NCBI RefSeq assembly: GCF_001310895.1
Contig: NZ_BAZS01000010.1
Coordinates: 32,822 to 96,821, forward strand
Reading direction: 5' to 3'
From: Virgibacillus halodenitrificans JCM 12304
Lineage (GTDB): Bacteria; Bacillota; Bacilli; Bacillales; Amphibacillaceae
Length of the DNA: 64,000 nucleotides
Each line of letters begins with the position of its first letter. Within the stretch, counting starts at the first letter, position 1. The notes under the pieces were generated by a model. The model searched no databases. It was given only the letters and a program-made list of their open reading frames with translations, and was not told the DNA's origin. The position numbers were made by a program, and so were the translations under genes. Below, piece by piece: positions 26,930 through 36,482 of this stretch.

Positions 26930-28141
26930 TTATAACAAAACTTTAATTGCTGCAGCTAATTTTTCAGAGAATTTAGGAGGAACAGCATTACCTATCATTT
27001 TGTAATTATCTCCTGCGCTAGATATAAACTCATAGTCGTCATCAAATGTTTGCAATCTAGCTGCCTCGCGTACGGTAATACTACGAGCTTGAGTAGAGTC
27101 AGGATGAATATGTCTTAACCCATCTTTATAAAGATGGGCTGGAATGGTATTACTTGGTTTGTCCCATCTTAATACATGATATTTATGGACATTTGAAGTT
27201 CTATTTGTGAGTTCAGTATATAGCTGCTTTAGTGCCTCACTTGACACATATTTAAAATGACCATTTTCAATATCTTCAGCTAACATTTTAAAAATTTTAA
27301 TATCTCGCTTACTATGAAACCTCGACAAATGATTTGGGATTTCATGATTTAAAGAATGGGAGCATTTCCTACCATTCATTTTTATTTCTTGCTCTAGAGG
27401 ATAGAGTTTTGGTAAGTTTTCAATTGCATCTTGTACAGTTTTTACAGATTCCTTATACTTCGGTAAGTGCTCTGTATAGAAAGATTTCAGTATTCCCTGT
27501 ACGTTAGGATACATATCTTTTCTCAATCCGATAATAATTACTCTTTTTCTTTTTTGTGGGACTCCGTATTCCGACATATCTACTTGCGCATACTGTTTTA
27601 AATCATCAACTATTTCATATCCAGATCTTTCTATATCTTTTTTTATGAGTTCTATAACTGGAATACCACCTGGTTTAGCACTCAACATACCTGGAACATT
27701 TTCAAATACAAACAATTTAGGCCTATATTTTCTTACTATCTCTAAATAACCTTCAAATAAATAATTTCTATAATCATTAAGCATTCCATCCTTATCCCTG
27801 ATTCTCCCAGCAACTGAATATGCTTGACAGGGAGGACCACCAATAATTAAATCTAATGATCTACCTTCTAAAAATGCGTCTAATCCAAAATGTGATCCAA
27901 ATTCCGGATCGTTAGACCAACCATTAAGTAATTCTTCAGTTCTTTGAATATCAAACCTTAACACTCTGTTTGCAGCATCATCAATATTCCATTTAGTAGC
28001 TAGCCGATGTACAAGATTTTTCACAGGTGATTTTTCCCATTCTACAGCAGCCAACATACTAAACTGTTGATTTTTTTCAAACCCTTCGGAAAGACCTCCA
28101 CACCCTGCAAAAATATCTATAAAATTATATTTTCTCATCAT
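26930..28141 (-). CDS. DNA (cytosine-5) methyltransferase
   Basis: This 403-residue protein has the m5C methyltransferase motifs in order: I DIFAGCGGLSEGF, IV GGPPCQ with catalytic C105, VI FENVPG, VIII QKRKRV, IX TVREAARLQTF and X GNAVPP. The target recognition region lies between VIII and IX. It overlaps the upstream second methyltransferase by four bases (ATGA). The pair probably protects both strands of an asymmetric site, or two overlapping sites, against the downstream HNH enzyme. Two methyltransferases also occur in BsuMI and LlaJI. Confidence 0.93.
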   Translation of the reverse strand: MMRKYNFIDIFAGCGGLSEGFEKNQQFSMLAAVEWEKSPVKNLVHRLATKWNIDDAANRVLRFDIQRTEELLNGWSNDPEFGSHFGLDAFLEGRSLDLIIGGPPCQAYSVAGRIRDKDGMLNDYRNYLFEGYLEIVRKYRPKLFVFENVPGMLSAKPGGIPVIELIKKDIERSGYEIVDDLKQYAQVDMSEYGVPQKRKRVIIIGLRKDMYPNVQGILKSFYTEHLPKYKESVKTVQDAIENLPKLYPLEQEIKMNGRKCSHSLNHEIPNHLSRFHSKRDIKIFKMLAEDIENGHFKYVSSEALKQLYTELTNRTSNVHKYHVLRWDKPSNTIPAHLYKDGLRHIHPDSTQARSITVREAARLQTFDDDYEFISSAGDNYKMIGNAVPPKFSEKLAAAIKVLL

Positions 28142-29214
28142 AATTCTCCATCATTAATTATATACTTTTTTAGTTGTACTCCTAAGTGAAATCCAAGCAA
28201 TGGAGGAACTGCATTTCCGACTTGCTTATATTGTTCTGTCTTATTACCATAAAACCTGAAATCATCTGGAAATGATTGTAGACGTGCATTTTCTCTTACT
28301 GTCGGCACTCTATGATACTTATAATGAAAATGATTTCTATGCCCTGTATCAATAGTTTTAGAAGGTTTTTTACTATGATAGCGAGTCCAAGCTTCATTAA
28401 ACTTTCTACTTTCTCCAACACCAGGAGGCAAATCCTTGTAATTTCCTCCTTCAGGAACTTGTGAAATTACATTTATCACTTGAGAAGTATGATTGGTTCC
28501 AACATGATTAAATAATTGCTTAGCATTAGCTCTCATTTTCTTTTGGTACTTTGTACGTGGGGGATTTATGTACTCACTTACGTCTTTACCAAAGTCATCT
28601 TTAAAATCATGTAAATCTCCAATTGCATCTTCAGAGGTTACGTAATCCTCTGGTTTCTTTACTGGCTCAGGAAATACAAACTTCATTCCATCTTTTAAAC
28701 CAACAAAGAATAACCTTTTGCGTATTTGTGGAATCCCATAGTCAGGTGCATATAAAATTTTATAACTTATTGTATATCCTAGATCTGAGAACTCTTTCAG
28801 AATAGATTCCTTAGCCTTCCCTTTATATAAAGTCCCTAACCCAGGTACATTTTCCAATACAAATGCTTTGGGTTGGAAAAAATCAACTGCTTTGACCATG
28901 GCCCCGAATAATGTATTTCGTTCATCTTTTTCATTTCGCTTACCCGTTAGCGAAAAACCTTGACATGGGGGGCCTCCAATAATTAGATCAACATTTTTAT
29001 TGTCAATAAGGTGGGCCATTTCTAGAATAGTAGAGCCTTGGAACAAGTCTCCATTCATGGCAATTGCACCATCATGATTATCTCTGAAACTTTCTAATGC
29101 AGGGTCGTTGTTATCAATACCTAATAAGATATCATATCCGGCTTCCATAAAACCTCTGGACAACCCTCCACAACCACAAAACATATCTATAACTGTAGGT
29201 TTTCTTTTGTTCAT
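28138..29214 (-). CDS. DNA (cytosine-5) methyltransferase
   Basis: At 358 residues from ATG 29214 (RBS GGAG, nine bases), it has motif I DMFCGCGGLSRGF, IV GGPPCQGF with catalytic C84, VI LENVPG, VIII PQIRKRLF, IX RENARLQSFPDDF and X GNAVPP. It differs clearly from its neighbour in the target recognition region, so the two should methylate different sequences. An upstream TTG at 29253 is possible but lacks an RBS. Confidence 0.93.
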   Translation of the reverse strand: MNKRKPTVIDMFCGCGGLSRGFMEAGYDILLGIDNNDPALESFRDNHDGAIAMNGDLFQGSTILEMAHLIDNKNVDLIIGGPPCQGFSLTGKRNEKDERNTLFGAMVKAVDFFQPKAFVLENVPGLGTLYKGKAKESILKEFSDLGYTISYKILYAPDYGIPQIRKRLFFVGLKDGMKFVFPEPVKKPEDYVTSEDAIGDLHDFKDDFGKDVSEYINPPRTKYQKKMRANAKQLFNHVGTNHTSQVINVISQVPEGGNYKDLPPGVGESRKFNEAWTRYHSKKPSKTIDTGHRNHFHYKYHRVPTVRENARLQSFPDDFRFYGNKTEQYKQVGNAVPPLLGFHLGVQLKKYIINDGEL

Positions 29215-29261
29215 ATCTTCAACTCCATCTAACAATATCTCATAAGCAATCAACCTACATT

Positions 29262-29489
29262 TTATATTTTTATATACTGTTGTTGATTTGCACTGCTTTT
29301 TACTCCGATTGTTATTTCATCTTTTAACTTGCCGTGTTTCACCTCATGTAAAAAGAGGGATCCTAAAGATCGCCTATCCCCAATAGCTAAACGATTCCAT
29401 TCATAGCCTTTAAATAAATCCTTAACCAAAAACTCTTCACCAGAACTTAGCTTATCCACCTCTTGAATGGCTAATCTTAAACACTCCAT
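29262..29489 (-). CDS. DUF1413-like protein of restriction-modification locus
   Basis: This 75-residue protein contains LSSGEEFLVKDLFKGYEW, typical of DUF1413 proteins, which are often found beside restriction genes. ATG 29489 is chosen; AAAGGAG lies 12 bases upstream. It is the first gene of the minus-strand restriction-modification operon and may regulate it. Its function is not established. Confidence 0.7.
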   Translation of the reverse strand: MECLRLAIQEVDKLSSGEEFLVKDLFKGYEWNRLAIGDRRSLGSLFLHEVKHGKLKDEITIGVKSSANQQQYIKI

Positions 29490-29760
29490 GTCATTATAAA
29501 ACTCCTTTAAAATCACTAAAATTATAAGCTTATGTATATGTTTATAATAGAACAAATGTTTATATAAGTAAAGAATTTTAACCTCTTTTATTAATTAATA
29601 AATTTATTTGAAAACTAATGATTATTTCCTTATATCTAAACCCTATATTTCTAGCCTAATTTAAATTAACACTAAAAATTAAATATAAATTATTGATTTA
29701 TAAAGGACTTAGCGGGTATACACTTATAAATATACTATTTTAATTAAAGGTAGTGTTTCA

Positions 29761-30171
29761 ATGGCTGACAAAATATCTAAGCAAACACGGAGCAAGAACA
29801 TGGCAGCAATTAAGTCAGTGTCCAAATTAGAAGATAAGGTCAGCAGTGAATTGTGGAAAAAAGGTATAAGATTTAGGAGAAATGATAAATCTCTTTATGG
29901 AAAGCCCGATATTTCAATAAAGAAATATCAGGTGGTTGTTTTTATTGACTCCTGTTTTTGGCATCAATGCCCAGTTCACGGCAGTATGCCAAAGACTAAC
30001 GTGGAGTTTTGGAGAAACAAACTTAATAGAAATAAAGAAAGAGACGAAGAAGTTACTAACTACTATGTAAGCAATAATTGGAAAGTACTTAGAGTATGGG
30101 AACATGAACTTAAAGATAACTACTTATCTACAGTAAATAAAATTGCTGACTTCATTAATAAATCCAAATAA
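29761..30171 (+). CDS. vsr: Very short patch repair endonuclease (Vsr)
   Basis: This 136-residue protein matches Vsr from end to end: KQTRSKNMAAIKS, LYGKPDI with the catalytic Asp, VVVFIDSCFWHQCP and NVEFWRNKLNRN. Vsr nicks DNA beside T:G mismatches caused by deamination of 5-methylcytosine. Its place next to two m5C methyltransferases, divergent from their operon, fits that job. The 205 bp between them is very AT-rich and should hold both promoters. Confidence 0.93.
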   Translation: MADKISKQTRSKNMAAIKSVSKLEDKVSSELWKKGIRFRRNDKSLYGKPDISIKKYQVVVFIDSCFWHQCPVHGSMPKTNVEFWRNKLNRNKERDEEVTNYYVSNNWKVLRVWEHELKDNYLSTVNKIADFINKSK

Positions 30172-30362
30172 TATAGTTTCTAATTTATGAATGGGGATTT
30201 ATATCTCTTTCAACTGGAGAGAAAATACCATGCCAAGCTCTATTCCTATATTTTATTCCGGATAGAAGCCTAGATAGTACTTTTTATATGTATTGGATTT
30301 CAAAAAGAGGATGCAGATATTTTTAATTAAAAATGTTGAGAAGGATGAAATAGTTAAAAAAG

Positions 30363-30551
30363 TTAATTAAAATGTTGGGGAGAAGTTGTTCGCAGGTTCT
30401 CCTCCCTGATTACTTCCACTTCATTCGTTCTTTTTCCAAGTTGGTAGGTAAACGCACGAACAAATCCGGAATGTTTGCCAATTTCCACAGTATTCGTGTC
30501 AGTAATTATCTCATGATATTCAAACTTTTTTAAAACTCCTTTATGTAGCAT
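30363..30551 (-). CDS. Small hypothetical protein
   Basis: This 62-codon frame reads as a plausible soluble polypeptide (YHEIITDTNTVEIGKHSGFV), but there is no clear RBS before ATG 30551 and no family is recognised. An AAAGGAG lies inside the frame, so a shorter product is possible. It may be a remnant. Confidence 0.35.
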   Translation of the reverse strand: MLHKGVLKKFEYHEIITDTNTVEIGKHSGFVRAFTYQLGKRTNEVEVIREENLRTTSPQHFN

Positions 30552-30809
30552 TTATCGAAAAAACTTTTCTACTCTTCCTTTTCTGTATTTTATAATTTCA
30601 ATTTATGTTATACAGGTATTGTTTTTCTCCCAATAAGTTTACGGTTAGTTTAATAGAGAAGTAGGCGATAGAGCAACTATTAGCAGAACATTCAGGGTTA
30701 GTTAATAAAATTAATAAAAATTTTAACCTAGTGCAACAAATAAGAACTATACTACGTGTACAACTATATGGTAACCAAGCATAATACTCTTGAGAAGAGG
30801 GGATTTAGC

Positions 30810-31052
30810 TTGGATAAAAATGATTTATTGTTGTGCTTAGGTGAACAACTAGTTACATATAGAAGAAAAACCATGCTTACCCAGGAAGAAGTCGCATGGC
30901 GAGCTGGTATAAGCGCGAGATACTTGTCTGATTTGGAAAGAGGCAATAGTGACCCTTCGTTTTCAACACTGCTTACATTATTGAATGTGTTGGAAGTCTC
31001 AGATGATGACTTCATTAAATTGCGGCAGTTATTTGACACCCCCTCTAGATAA
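30810..31052 (+). CDS. XRE family helix-turn-helix regulator
   Basis: At 80 residues from TTG 30810 (RBS AGAGGGGAT), it has a single HTH: LGEQLVTYRRKTMLTQEEVA, WRAGISARYLSDLERGNSDPS. An upstream ATG at 30756 would add 18 residues without an RBS. It sits 80 bp before a sigma-factor-like gene and may regulate it, or belong to the edge of the restriction island. Confidence 0.8.
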   Translation: MDKNDLLLCLGEQLVTYRRKTMLTQEEVAWRAGISARYLSDLERGNSDPSFSTLLTLLNVLEVSDDDFIKLRQLFDTPSR

Positions 31053-31131
31053 CACTTCAAAAAAGACCACCAGAGCAAGGTTCTCTTTGTATGTGCTAAC
31101 CCTTCTTCATCACATATAAAGGAGCAATTCA

Positions 31132-31689
31132 ATGACAAAATTTTTTACCTTTGAAGAAATCTACGAACAGAACAAGCAACGTATTCATTATCAGATCCAC
31201 CGATTAAACATTCACGACCCTCACGAAGAATATTTTCAGAAAGGTCTGTGCGCCATGTGGAGGGCGTATGAATCATATGAACCTGACAAAGGTGTGATGT
31301 CTACCTACTTTAATTACACCATCCGCCAAAACCTTCTAGACCAGCTACGAAAGGATAGCAAGGAACTAATCCACCAAAAATCCCTTCTGCAAAATTCCTA
31401 TCATTTTCCACTCGAACAAACAGAAGACTCCTCACGCACTACAGAGATACTCAATCAACTAAAAAGCAGATTAACCGAAAATCAATGGATATGGCTGTCC
31501 AATTCTATATTAGATGAAATGTCATTGAAAGAGATTGCCGAAGAGAATGGTACTACGATCGAGGCAGTGAAAAGCTGGGCGAGACAAGCAAGAAAAAAGC
31601 TGCGTACAGAAGAAGTTGGGCAATTTCTAAAAGAGAATTTCTCTGGTGAATTTCTCCTCAATTGTGAAAAGAGGGAGAGATTAATATGA
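31132..31689 (+). CDS. Sigma-70 family RNA polymerase sigma factor
   Basis: At 185 residues, region 2 is represented by GLCAMWRAYESYEPDKGVMSTYFNYTIRQNLLD and region 4 by LTENQWIWLSNSILDEMSLKEIAEENGTTIEAVKSWARQARKKL. Region 3 is absent, as in alternative or ComX-like sigma factors. The RBS AAAGGAG lies before ATG. It overlaps the next gene by four bases, suggesting the two act together. Its regulon is unknown. Confidence 0.82.
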   Translation: MTKFFTFEEIYEQNKQRIHYQIHRLNIHDPHEEYFQKGLCAMWRAYESYEPDKGVMSTYFNYTIRQNLLDQLRKDSKELIHQKSLLQNSYHFPLEQTEDSSRTTEILNQLKSRLTENQWIWLSNSILDEMSLKEIAEENGTTIEAVKSWARQARKKLRTEEVGQFLKENFSGEFLLNCEKRERLI

Positions 31690-31907
31690 AGAAGGAAAAA
31701 GAAATAAAAGTTCAATTGGTCTCTGTATGCCAATGTACTTGTGGCTCTCGATTAGGGCTATATGATGATCCAATACCAGACTGGTTTATCGAACTAAAAC
31801 AGCAAGAGAAAAAAGAAAGGGAAAAACAGCGGCTTAATAGGAGTACGCCTGTAGATCCGTTCGTTGAAGCGAAAGAACTAGAGAAGTTGCTGCGAAAATA
31901 CCATTAA
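31686..31907 (+). CDS. Small CxCxC protein coupled to sigma factor
   Basis: This 73-residue protein has an N-terminal SVCQCTCGS cluster that could bind metal or a redox disulfide, then a charged helical tail. It overlaps the sigma gene by ATGA, so translation is coupled. It could be an anti-sigma or cofactor protein. No family recognised. Confidence 0.6.
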   Translation: MKKEKEIKVQLVSVCQCTCGSRLGLYDDPIPDWFIELKQQEKKEREKQRLNRSTPVDPFVEAKELEKLLRKYH

Positions 31908-32004
31908 GTTTTAATAATTAACTATTTAAAACAAGTTTAATAATAAGTTACACTAAATATAGAATATAAATAAGAGAAGTTTAGCCTGGGGGAAGGAAGA
32001 GTAT

Positions 32005-32193
32005 ATGGAGGAAATAGCGACATGGGTAAACGTCATTGTAGTAATAAGTCTTATTTTATGTTTTTATTTTACACTTACATTTTTTGAAAATTTACCCAAA
32101 GGGGATGAACGTGTTAGTAAGCAATTAAAAGTAGCGGCGATGATCTGTTTTGGAATTGCTTTTCTGCTTCCACTCTTTTTCAGTTTGCTGTAG
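32005..32193 (+). CDS. Small membrane protein, two segments
   Basis: This 62-residue protein has two hydrophobic helices (VNVIVVISLILCFYFTLTFF and VAAMICFGIAFLLPLFFSLL) joined by a charged loop. The RBS GGAAGGAAGAG lies upstream of ATG 32005. No family recognised. Confidence 0.55.
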   Translation: MEEIATWVNVIVVISLILCFYFTLTFFENLPKGDERVSKQLKVAAMICFGIAFLLPLFFSLL

Positions 32194-32370
32194 AGAACTA
32201 ATTGTCCGTATTGAATGTCCAGCTTCGCAATAGCTATTTACTAGTTCATTATTTAATTAATCAAGGTGAAAATATGCATCTTTTATTGTGATGGATGTCT
32301 AAATAAATGCATATTCATATTACAGGTGGACAATATAATATGGAATCCAAGTAAAAGGAGACCATACATC

Positions 32371-33477
32371 ATGAAAAAATCTGTAAAGTCCATTACATCA
32401 CCAAAGCGATTTATCGTTGGTCAACATTTATTAGAAGACTTATCTACTTATACAAGTACATATGGTAACCATGCTTATGTTATTTGTGATGAGTTTATTT
32501 TAGATCGAGCGCAGAAAGAAGCTGGTAAATCATTTGATGAAGCGGGAAACCAAAGTGAATTTGTTAAATTTAATTATGAAAATACCCAAGAAGAGATTGA
32601 TAAACATACGGAAGGCGCTAAGAAGGCAGGTGCCAATGTCATCGTTGGTATTGGCGGTGGGAAAACACTGGATACAGCCAAAGCAACTGCTTATTTTTCT
32701 AAGTTGCCTGTGGTAATTTTTCCAACCATTGCCTCCACAGATGCTCCTTGTACAGCTCTTTCCGTGATTTACAAAGGGGATGGATCATTTGATCGTTACT
32801 TATTCCTGCCATCCAATCCAGATGTAGTACTAGCAGATTCTGCTATTTTAGCAGCTGCACCAACCCGTTTTTTTGTAGCTGGAATCGGTGATGCCCTTGC
32901 TACTTATTTTGAAGCACGTGCATGCTATCGTAAAAATGGCGATAATCTTGTGAATTTGAAACCTTCCTTAGCAGGTATGGGGTTAGCTAACATGTGTTAT
33001 GAAACCATATTGGAATATGGCCTTCAAGCAAAGCTCGCTGTCGATCATGGAATAACTACACCAGCGGTTGAAAATACAATTGAAGCTACTATTTACTTAA
33101 GCGGTGTGGGAGCGGAAGCTGGAGGATTAGCTGCTGCACATGCCATTCATAATGGTATGACAGCTGTTCCTTCTCTTCACCATGCCCAACATGGTGAAAA
33201 GGTAGTATTTGGTTTACTAACACAGCTCGTTTTAGAGAGTGCTCCACAAGAGGAAATAGAAGAGGTAATCTATTTTATTAAGGAAGTTGGTTTGCCTCTA
33301 ACATTAAAAGATCTTGGTCTGGATGAATTTAGAGAAGAAGAATGGCGGAGTGTAGCAGAAGCTGCATGTGCGGAGGGAGATACAATGGGAAATATGCCAC
33401 ACCCAGTAACTCCTGATGATGTGTATCAGGCCATTATCGCAGCGAATGCGCTTGCTGAATATTATCATGATGAATAA
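32371..33477 (+). CDS. gldA: Glycerol dehydrogenase
   Basis: This 368-residue protein is a group III metal-dependent alcohol dehydrogenase. The NAD-binding GIGGGKTLDTAKA and the zinc-site residues in GIGDALATYFEA, AAAHAIHNGM and LHHAQHGEKV are those of GldA. It oxidises glycerol to dihydroxyacetone with NAD. ATG 32371 follows AAAAGGAG by eight bases; the in-frame ATG at 32266 has no RBS. A terminator closes the gene, so it is monocistronic. Confidence 0.93.
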   Translation: MKKSVKSITSPKRFIVGQHLLEDLSTYTSTYGNHAYVICDEFILDRAQKEAGKSFDEAGNQSEFVKFNYENTQEEIDKHTEGAKKAGANVIVGIGGGKTLDTAKATAYFSKLPVVIFPTIASTDAPCTALSVIYKGDGSFDRYLFLPSNPDVVLADSAILAAAPTRFFVAGIGDALATYFEARACYRKNGDNLVNLKPSLAGMGLANMCYETILEYGLQAKLAVDHGITTPAVENTIEATIYLSGVGAEAGGLAAAHAIHNGMTAVPSLHHAQHGEKVVFGLLTQLVLESAPQEEIEEVIYFIKEVGLPLTLKDLGLDEFREEEWRSVAEAACAEGDTMGNMPHPVTPDDVYQAIIAANALAEYYHDE

Positions 33478-33505
33478 GCAAAGTACTTGAATACTAACAA
33501 ATACT

Positions 33506-33541
33506 ATCACCTTACGTGTAACAAGCGTAAGGTGATTTTTA
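33506..33541 (+). terminator. Rho-independent terminator of gldA
   Basis: ATCACCTTACG and CGTAAGGTGAT form a perfect 11-bp stem followed by a T-run. Confidence 0.92.
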
Positions 33542-33631
33542 ATGATTGAACAATTTAAAATGGAAATAGTAGGTAATGATCAGTTCTCAATAATATGTCG
33601 GTGTACTTACTAGAAAAGTGAGGGAAGCGGC

Positions 33632-33934
33632 ATGAAGTAAGCAGACGTTATTCTACTTGTATTGTTGGTTTTGGCAGGCAGTGTATTTGGTTATGTACAG
33701 TATAAAAAGTCGACAGCTGAAAAGCATGTTTTAGAATATCTAAATAAGGAGAAAAACATCCCAGAAACGGATATTGTATACAGTGAACCCTTCATCGCCA
33801 ATTTACCAGGTAATGAAAATTGGATGGTGTGCATTAAGTTGAAAGATGATGATAAAACCTACTACTATTATCATGATCAAAATCAGGTATTTCTGGAGTC
33901 CTATACAGAGGATGGAGTAGAGCATGTGCAATAG
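33632..33934 (+). pseudogene. DUF3139-like protein, TAA at codon 3
   Basis: AGGGAAGCGG precedes ATG 33632, but codon 3 is TAA (33638-33640). After it the same frame runs open to 33934 and encodes a hydrophobic start (VILLVLLVLAGSVFGYVQYKK) and a small domain (HVLEYLNKEKNIPETDIVYS, KTYYYYHDQNQVF) of the DUF3139 kind. Two TTG codons at 33662-33667 could restart translation, but they fall inside the membrane segment and lack an RBS. The gene is probably inactive. Confidence 0.65.
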
Positions 33935-34021
33935 TATGATATTACTTATAGAAATAATCTACAGTGAAGTTGTCACATTTTCATTTGCAGACAATTACAA
34001 TTACAAGAAAGGAGCCAGCCA

Positions 34022-34558
34022 TTGAATAAGCATTACAATTTAGGATCCTTCTATTTGCTGCTTGCTTTAGCAGCATTGGCGGGATACGCTATTTATTCTA
34101 ATATACACCACATGTGGTTAGTAGTACCGCCAAACTACATCCTGCTTCTCGGCAGTCTATCTATCTTAGTTTTAGCGATAAAAGGTTTAAAGTTTAAGGA
34201 AAGTAGATTAGCAAGGATACGAAGCTGGGTAACAGTTACTTTTTCTTCACTTTTATCAATAGCTCTATTATTCGCTGTGATTGTTACTTTTTTTGCCTCG
34301 ACGATGGGGGCAAGTGTACATATAAAAACAGCCAGCTCGCCTGACAAGAGCTATACACTTGAGTTTTATCGATGGAATGCAGGTGCAGCAGGGTCACTCG
34401 GGATCAGAGGGGAAATAAACGGCGCCCTTTGGACGAAGAAGAGATTCTATTATCAAGTAAATAAAGAGGATGTAAATGTCACATGGGAAGATGAAAATAC
34501 AGTTACCATCAACAATCATACATTGCAATTGGATGAGGGAGAGACATACGGTTATTAA
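34022..34558 (+). CDS. DUF5412-like membrane protein
   Basis: This 178-residue protein starts at TTG 34022 behind AAAGGAG. Three hydrophobic segments are followed by an outward domain with SSPDKSYTLEFYRWNAGAAGS, typical of DUF5412 proteins. Function unknown; probably a cell-envelope protein. Confidence 0.65.
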   Translation: MNKHYNLGSFYLLLALAALAGYAIYSNIHHMWLVVPPNYILLLGSLSILVLAIKGLKFKESRLARIRSWVTVTFSSLLSIALLFAVIVTFFASTMGASVHIKTASSPDKSYTLEFYRWNAGAAGSLGIRGEINGALWTKKRFYYQVNKEDVNVTWEDENTVTINNHTLQLDEGETYGY

Positions 34559-34631
34559 CAGATAATAAACTTCTAGTAATGATGCTTATTCATGTGCAAT
34601 CTATTATAATAGATGAAAAGGAGGTGAAAAG

Positions 34632-34871
34632 ATGGAGAACCAAATAATCACAATGCTTACAGACTTGGATAAGGAAATGAAAAGCATGCGTTCCGAGATG
34701 AACCAGGAAATAAGCGAAATGAATAAGCGATTTGATGCCATTGACGCTAAATTGGATAGTATTGTTGAGGGATTTGGGTTTACAACTACATCTAGTGACT
34801 TTGACTTTTTGCTAAGTAAAGTAAACGAACTGGAAATGGAAGTTTATAAATTAAAGAAAAAGAGCTTGTGA
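34632..34871 (+). CDS. Small coiled-coil protein
   Basis: This 79-residue, highly charged protein has heptad patterns in MRSEMNQEISEMNKRFDAID and VNELEMEVYKLKKK. A strong RBS, AAAGGAGGTG, precedes ATG 34632. No enzymatic motif is seen; related small coiled-coil proteins are common in Bacillus. Confidence 0.65.
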   Translation: MENQIITMLTDLDKEMKSMRSEMNQEISEMNKRFDAIDAKLDSIVEGFGFTTTSSDFDFLLSKVNELEMEVYKLKKKSL

Positions 34872-34952
34872 TGTTCATTTGTCGGCTGGTATTCTGTGTA
34901 AACTAACAGAGCTTTAAGCAGTTCACAGTCTACGATTCCAGAGTAAATATTA

Positions 34953-35147
34953 CTACTTACCATACGCCTTTCTCGCATAATAAAAGGTTATTATTGTCGT
35001 AGTAATTGCCAGCAGGAATACCAGCAAATATCCAACAAGACTAATTAATATACTATCTACAGGAGAACTGTAAAAGTAAATAGACCCAAGCAATCTGTGA
35101 AAGAAGCTAAAGCAGATGATAAAGTAAACTAGCTGTATTATCTTCAT
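34953..35147 (-). CDS. Small membrane protein
   Basis: This 64-residue protein has two membrane helices and a short basic tail (YYARKAYGK). ATG 35147 follows GGAGGTG by six bases. No family recognised. Confidence 0.6.
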   Translation of the reverse strand: MKIIQLVYFIICFSFFHRLLGSIYFYSSPVDSILISLVGYLLVFLLAITTTIITFYYARKAYGK

Positions 35148-35292
35148 CTTAAGCACCTCCGGAAAGTATTCCACAGCTTATAAACAACCGCCCTACCCAT
35201 AGCATCGTGTCAGGGCAAAGCGGTCACCTCAAGCTTATATTACCAGAAATGCATTTTCCTCGTGAGCTGTGTCAAGCATCTGCACAGTTACT

Positions 35293-36444
35293 TTAACTTT
35301 TAACTCTCAATTGTGTCTTAGAGCGCAACAGAAAGATTGTGCTAATAAATACAACAGTCAGAACACAGGCTGCCAATATGCCATATTGAAATCGAATTGC
35401 TGTGTTATTGGCCATTTTCCCCAGACCATCAAGAACAAGCGGGGATAAAAATTGTCCTAAAAAAGTAAAGCTGGAGGTCAATGCGACAGCCCGATCTCCT
35501 TGATGAAAAGAAACACTATCCAATGCTTTAAGTGTGATAATTGGAAATAGGGATCCCTGACCAAATCCAACCATACATACACTAAGCATCACTACCGGGA
35601 CACTGTGTGTGAATGTTAATAGAAGAAAAGCAATTCCCATGCCGGATAACATGACGGGGATCACAAACCTTTTGAAGGTTAATTCAATCTGTACAAGTAA
35701 TAAGCTAGTAATCATTCCACCCACCGTTGTGAAAGAAACAACAGTTCCGGCAAGTGTGGCACCACCGAGACTATTTTGCTCAAGGTAGAGTGCTATATTT
35801 GTTGCGATAGAATAATAGGCGATCATAATACCACCCATTGCAAGGGCATAGCCGTATGTAGCAAGTGGGATTTTCTCTTTTGGTGCATGTTGGAGAGGTT
35901 TTTGTACTTCTCCTTTTGGCAGGAAAAAGAAAATCATTACAAAAATGAACAATCCTAAGAAATATACATTGAATGGCACTCTCCATCCAAACGTTGCCAG
36001 CCATCCTGCTAATAGCATTGTAATAATACCACCGACATTACTAAAAGCGGAGTTGTAGCCCATCATTTTCGTTCGTTCGGAACCCTTGAAGTAGTCATTG
36101 ATCAGTGACATGGATAATGGCATAACCAATCCGACCCCAGCTCCTAAAAATAAACGAAATGCCAGTAGCAACTCGATCGTTGACATGAGTTGTGCACCAA
36201 CGCCTCCGATTAAATAGATTACTAGCCCAATCATAATAATCGTTCGTTTTGTTATCTTAGAGGTTAAGTAACTCGATAAAAAAGAAAAGGGAATAATCAT
36301 AATAGAGGGTGCTGTTAAAATAAGTTTAATCATCGTTTCACTTGCGTCTGGAAATGCTTCAGCAATAAGACCAAGTGCTGGGGAAATAGCAGCTCCAGCC
36401 ATCACCGTGGCCATGGAAATGGATATGATGGTTGGTTTAAGCAT
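35293..36444 (-). CDS. MFS transporter
   Basis: About 384 residues with 12 membrane segments; the loop 2-3 region LTSKITKRTIIMIG and the later FLGAGVGLVMPLSMSLINDY are typical of drug:H+ antiporter MFS proteins. AAGGAG lies eight bases before an ATT (36453) and 17 before ATG 36444; GTG 36462 overlaps the RBS, so the start is uncertain. A palindrome just upstream suggests control by a repressor. The substrate is unknown. Confidence 0.85.
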   Translation of the reverse strand: MLKPTIISISMATVMAGAAISPALGLIAEAFPDASETMIKLILTAPSIMIIPFSFLSSYLTSKITKRTIIMIGLVIYLIGGVGAQLMSTIELLLAFRLFLGAGVGLVMPLSMSLINDYFKGSERTKMMGYNSAFSNVGGIITMLLAGWLATFGWRVPFNVYFLGLFIFVMIFFFLPKGEVQKPLQHAPKEKIPLATYGYALAMGGIMIAYYSIATNIALYLEQNSLGGATLAGTVVSFTTVGGMITSLLLVQIELTFKRFVIPVMLSGMGIAFLLLTFTHSVPVVMLSVCMVGFGQGSLFPIITLKALDSVSFHQGDRAVALTSSFTFLGQFLSPLVLDGLGKMANNTAIRFQYGILAACVLTVVFISTIFLLRSKTQLRVKS

Positions 36445-36482
36445 TTTATTAATGGTTCTCACTCCTTCTGTTTATAAACCCA

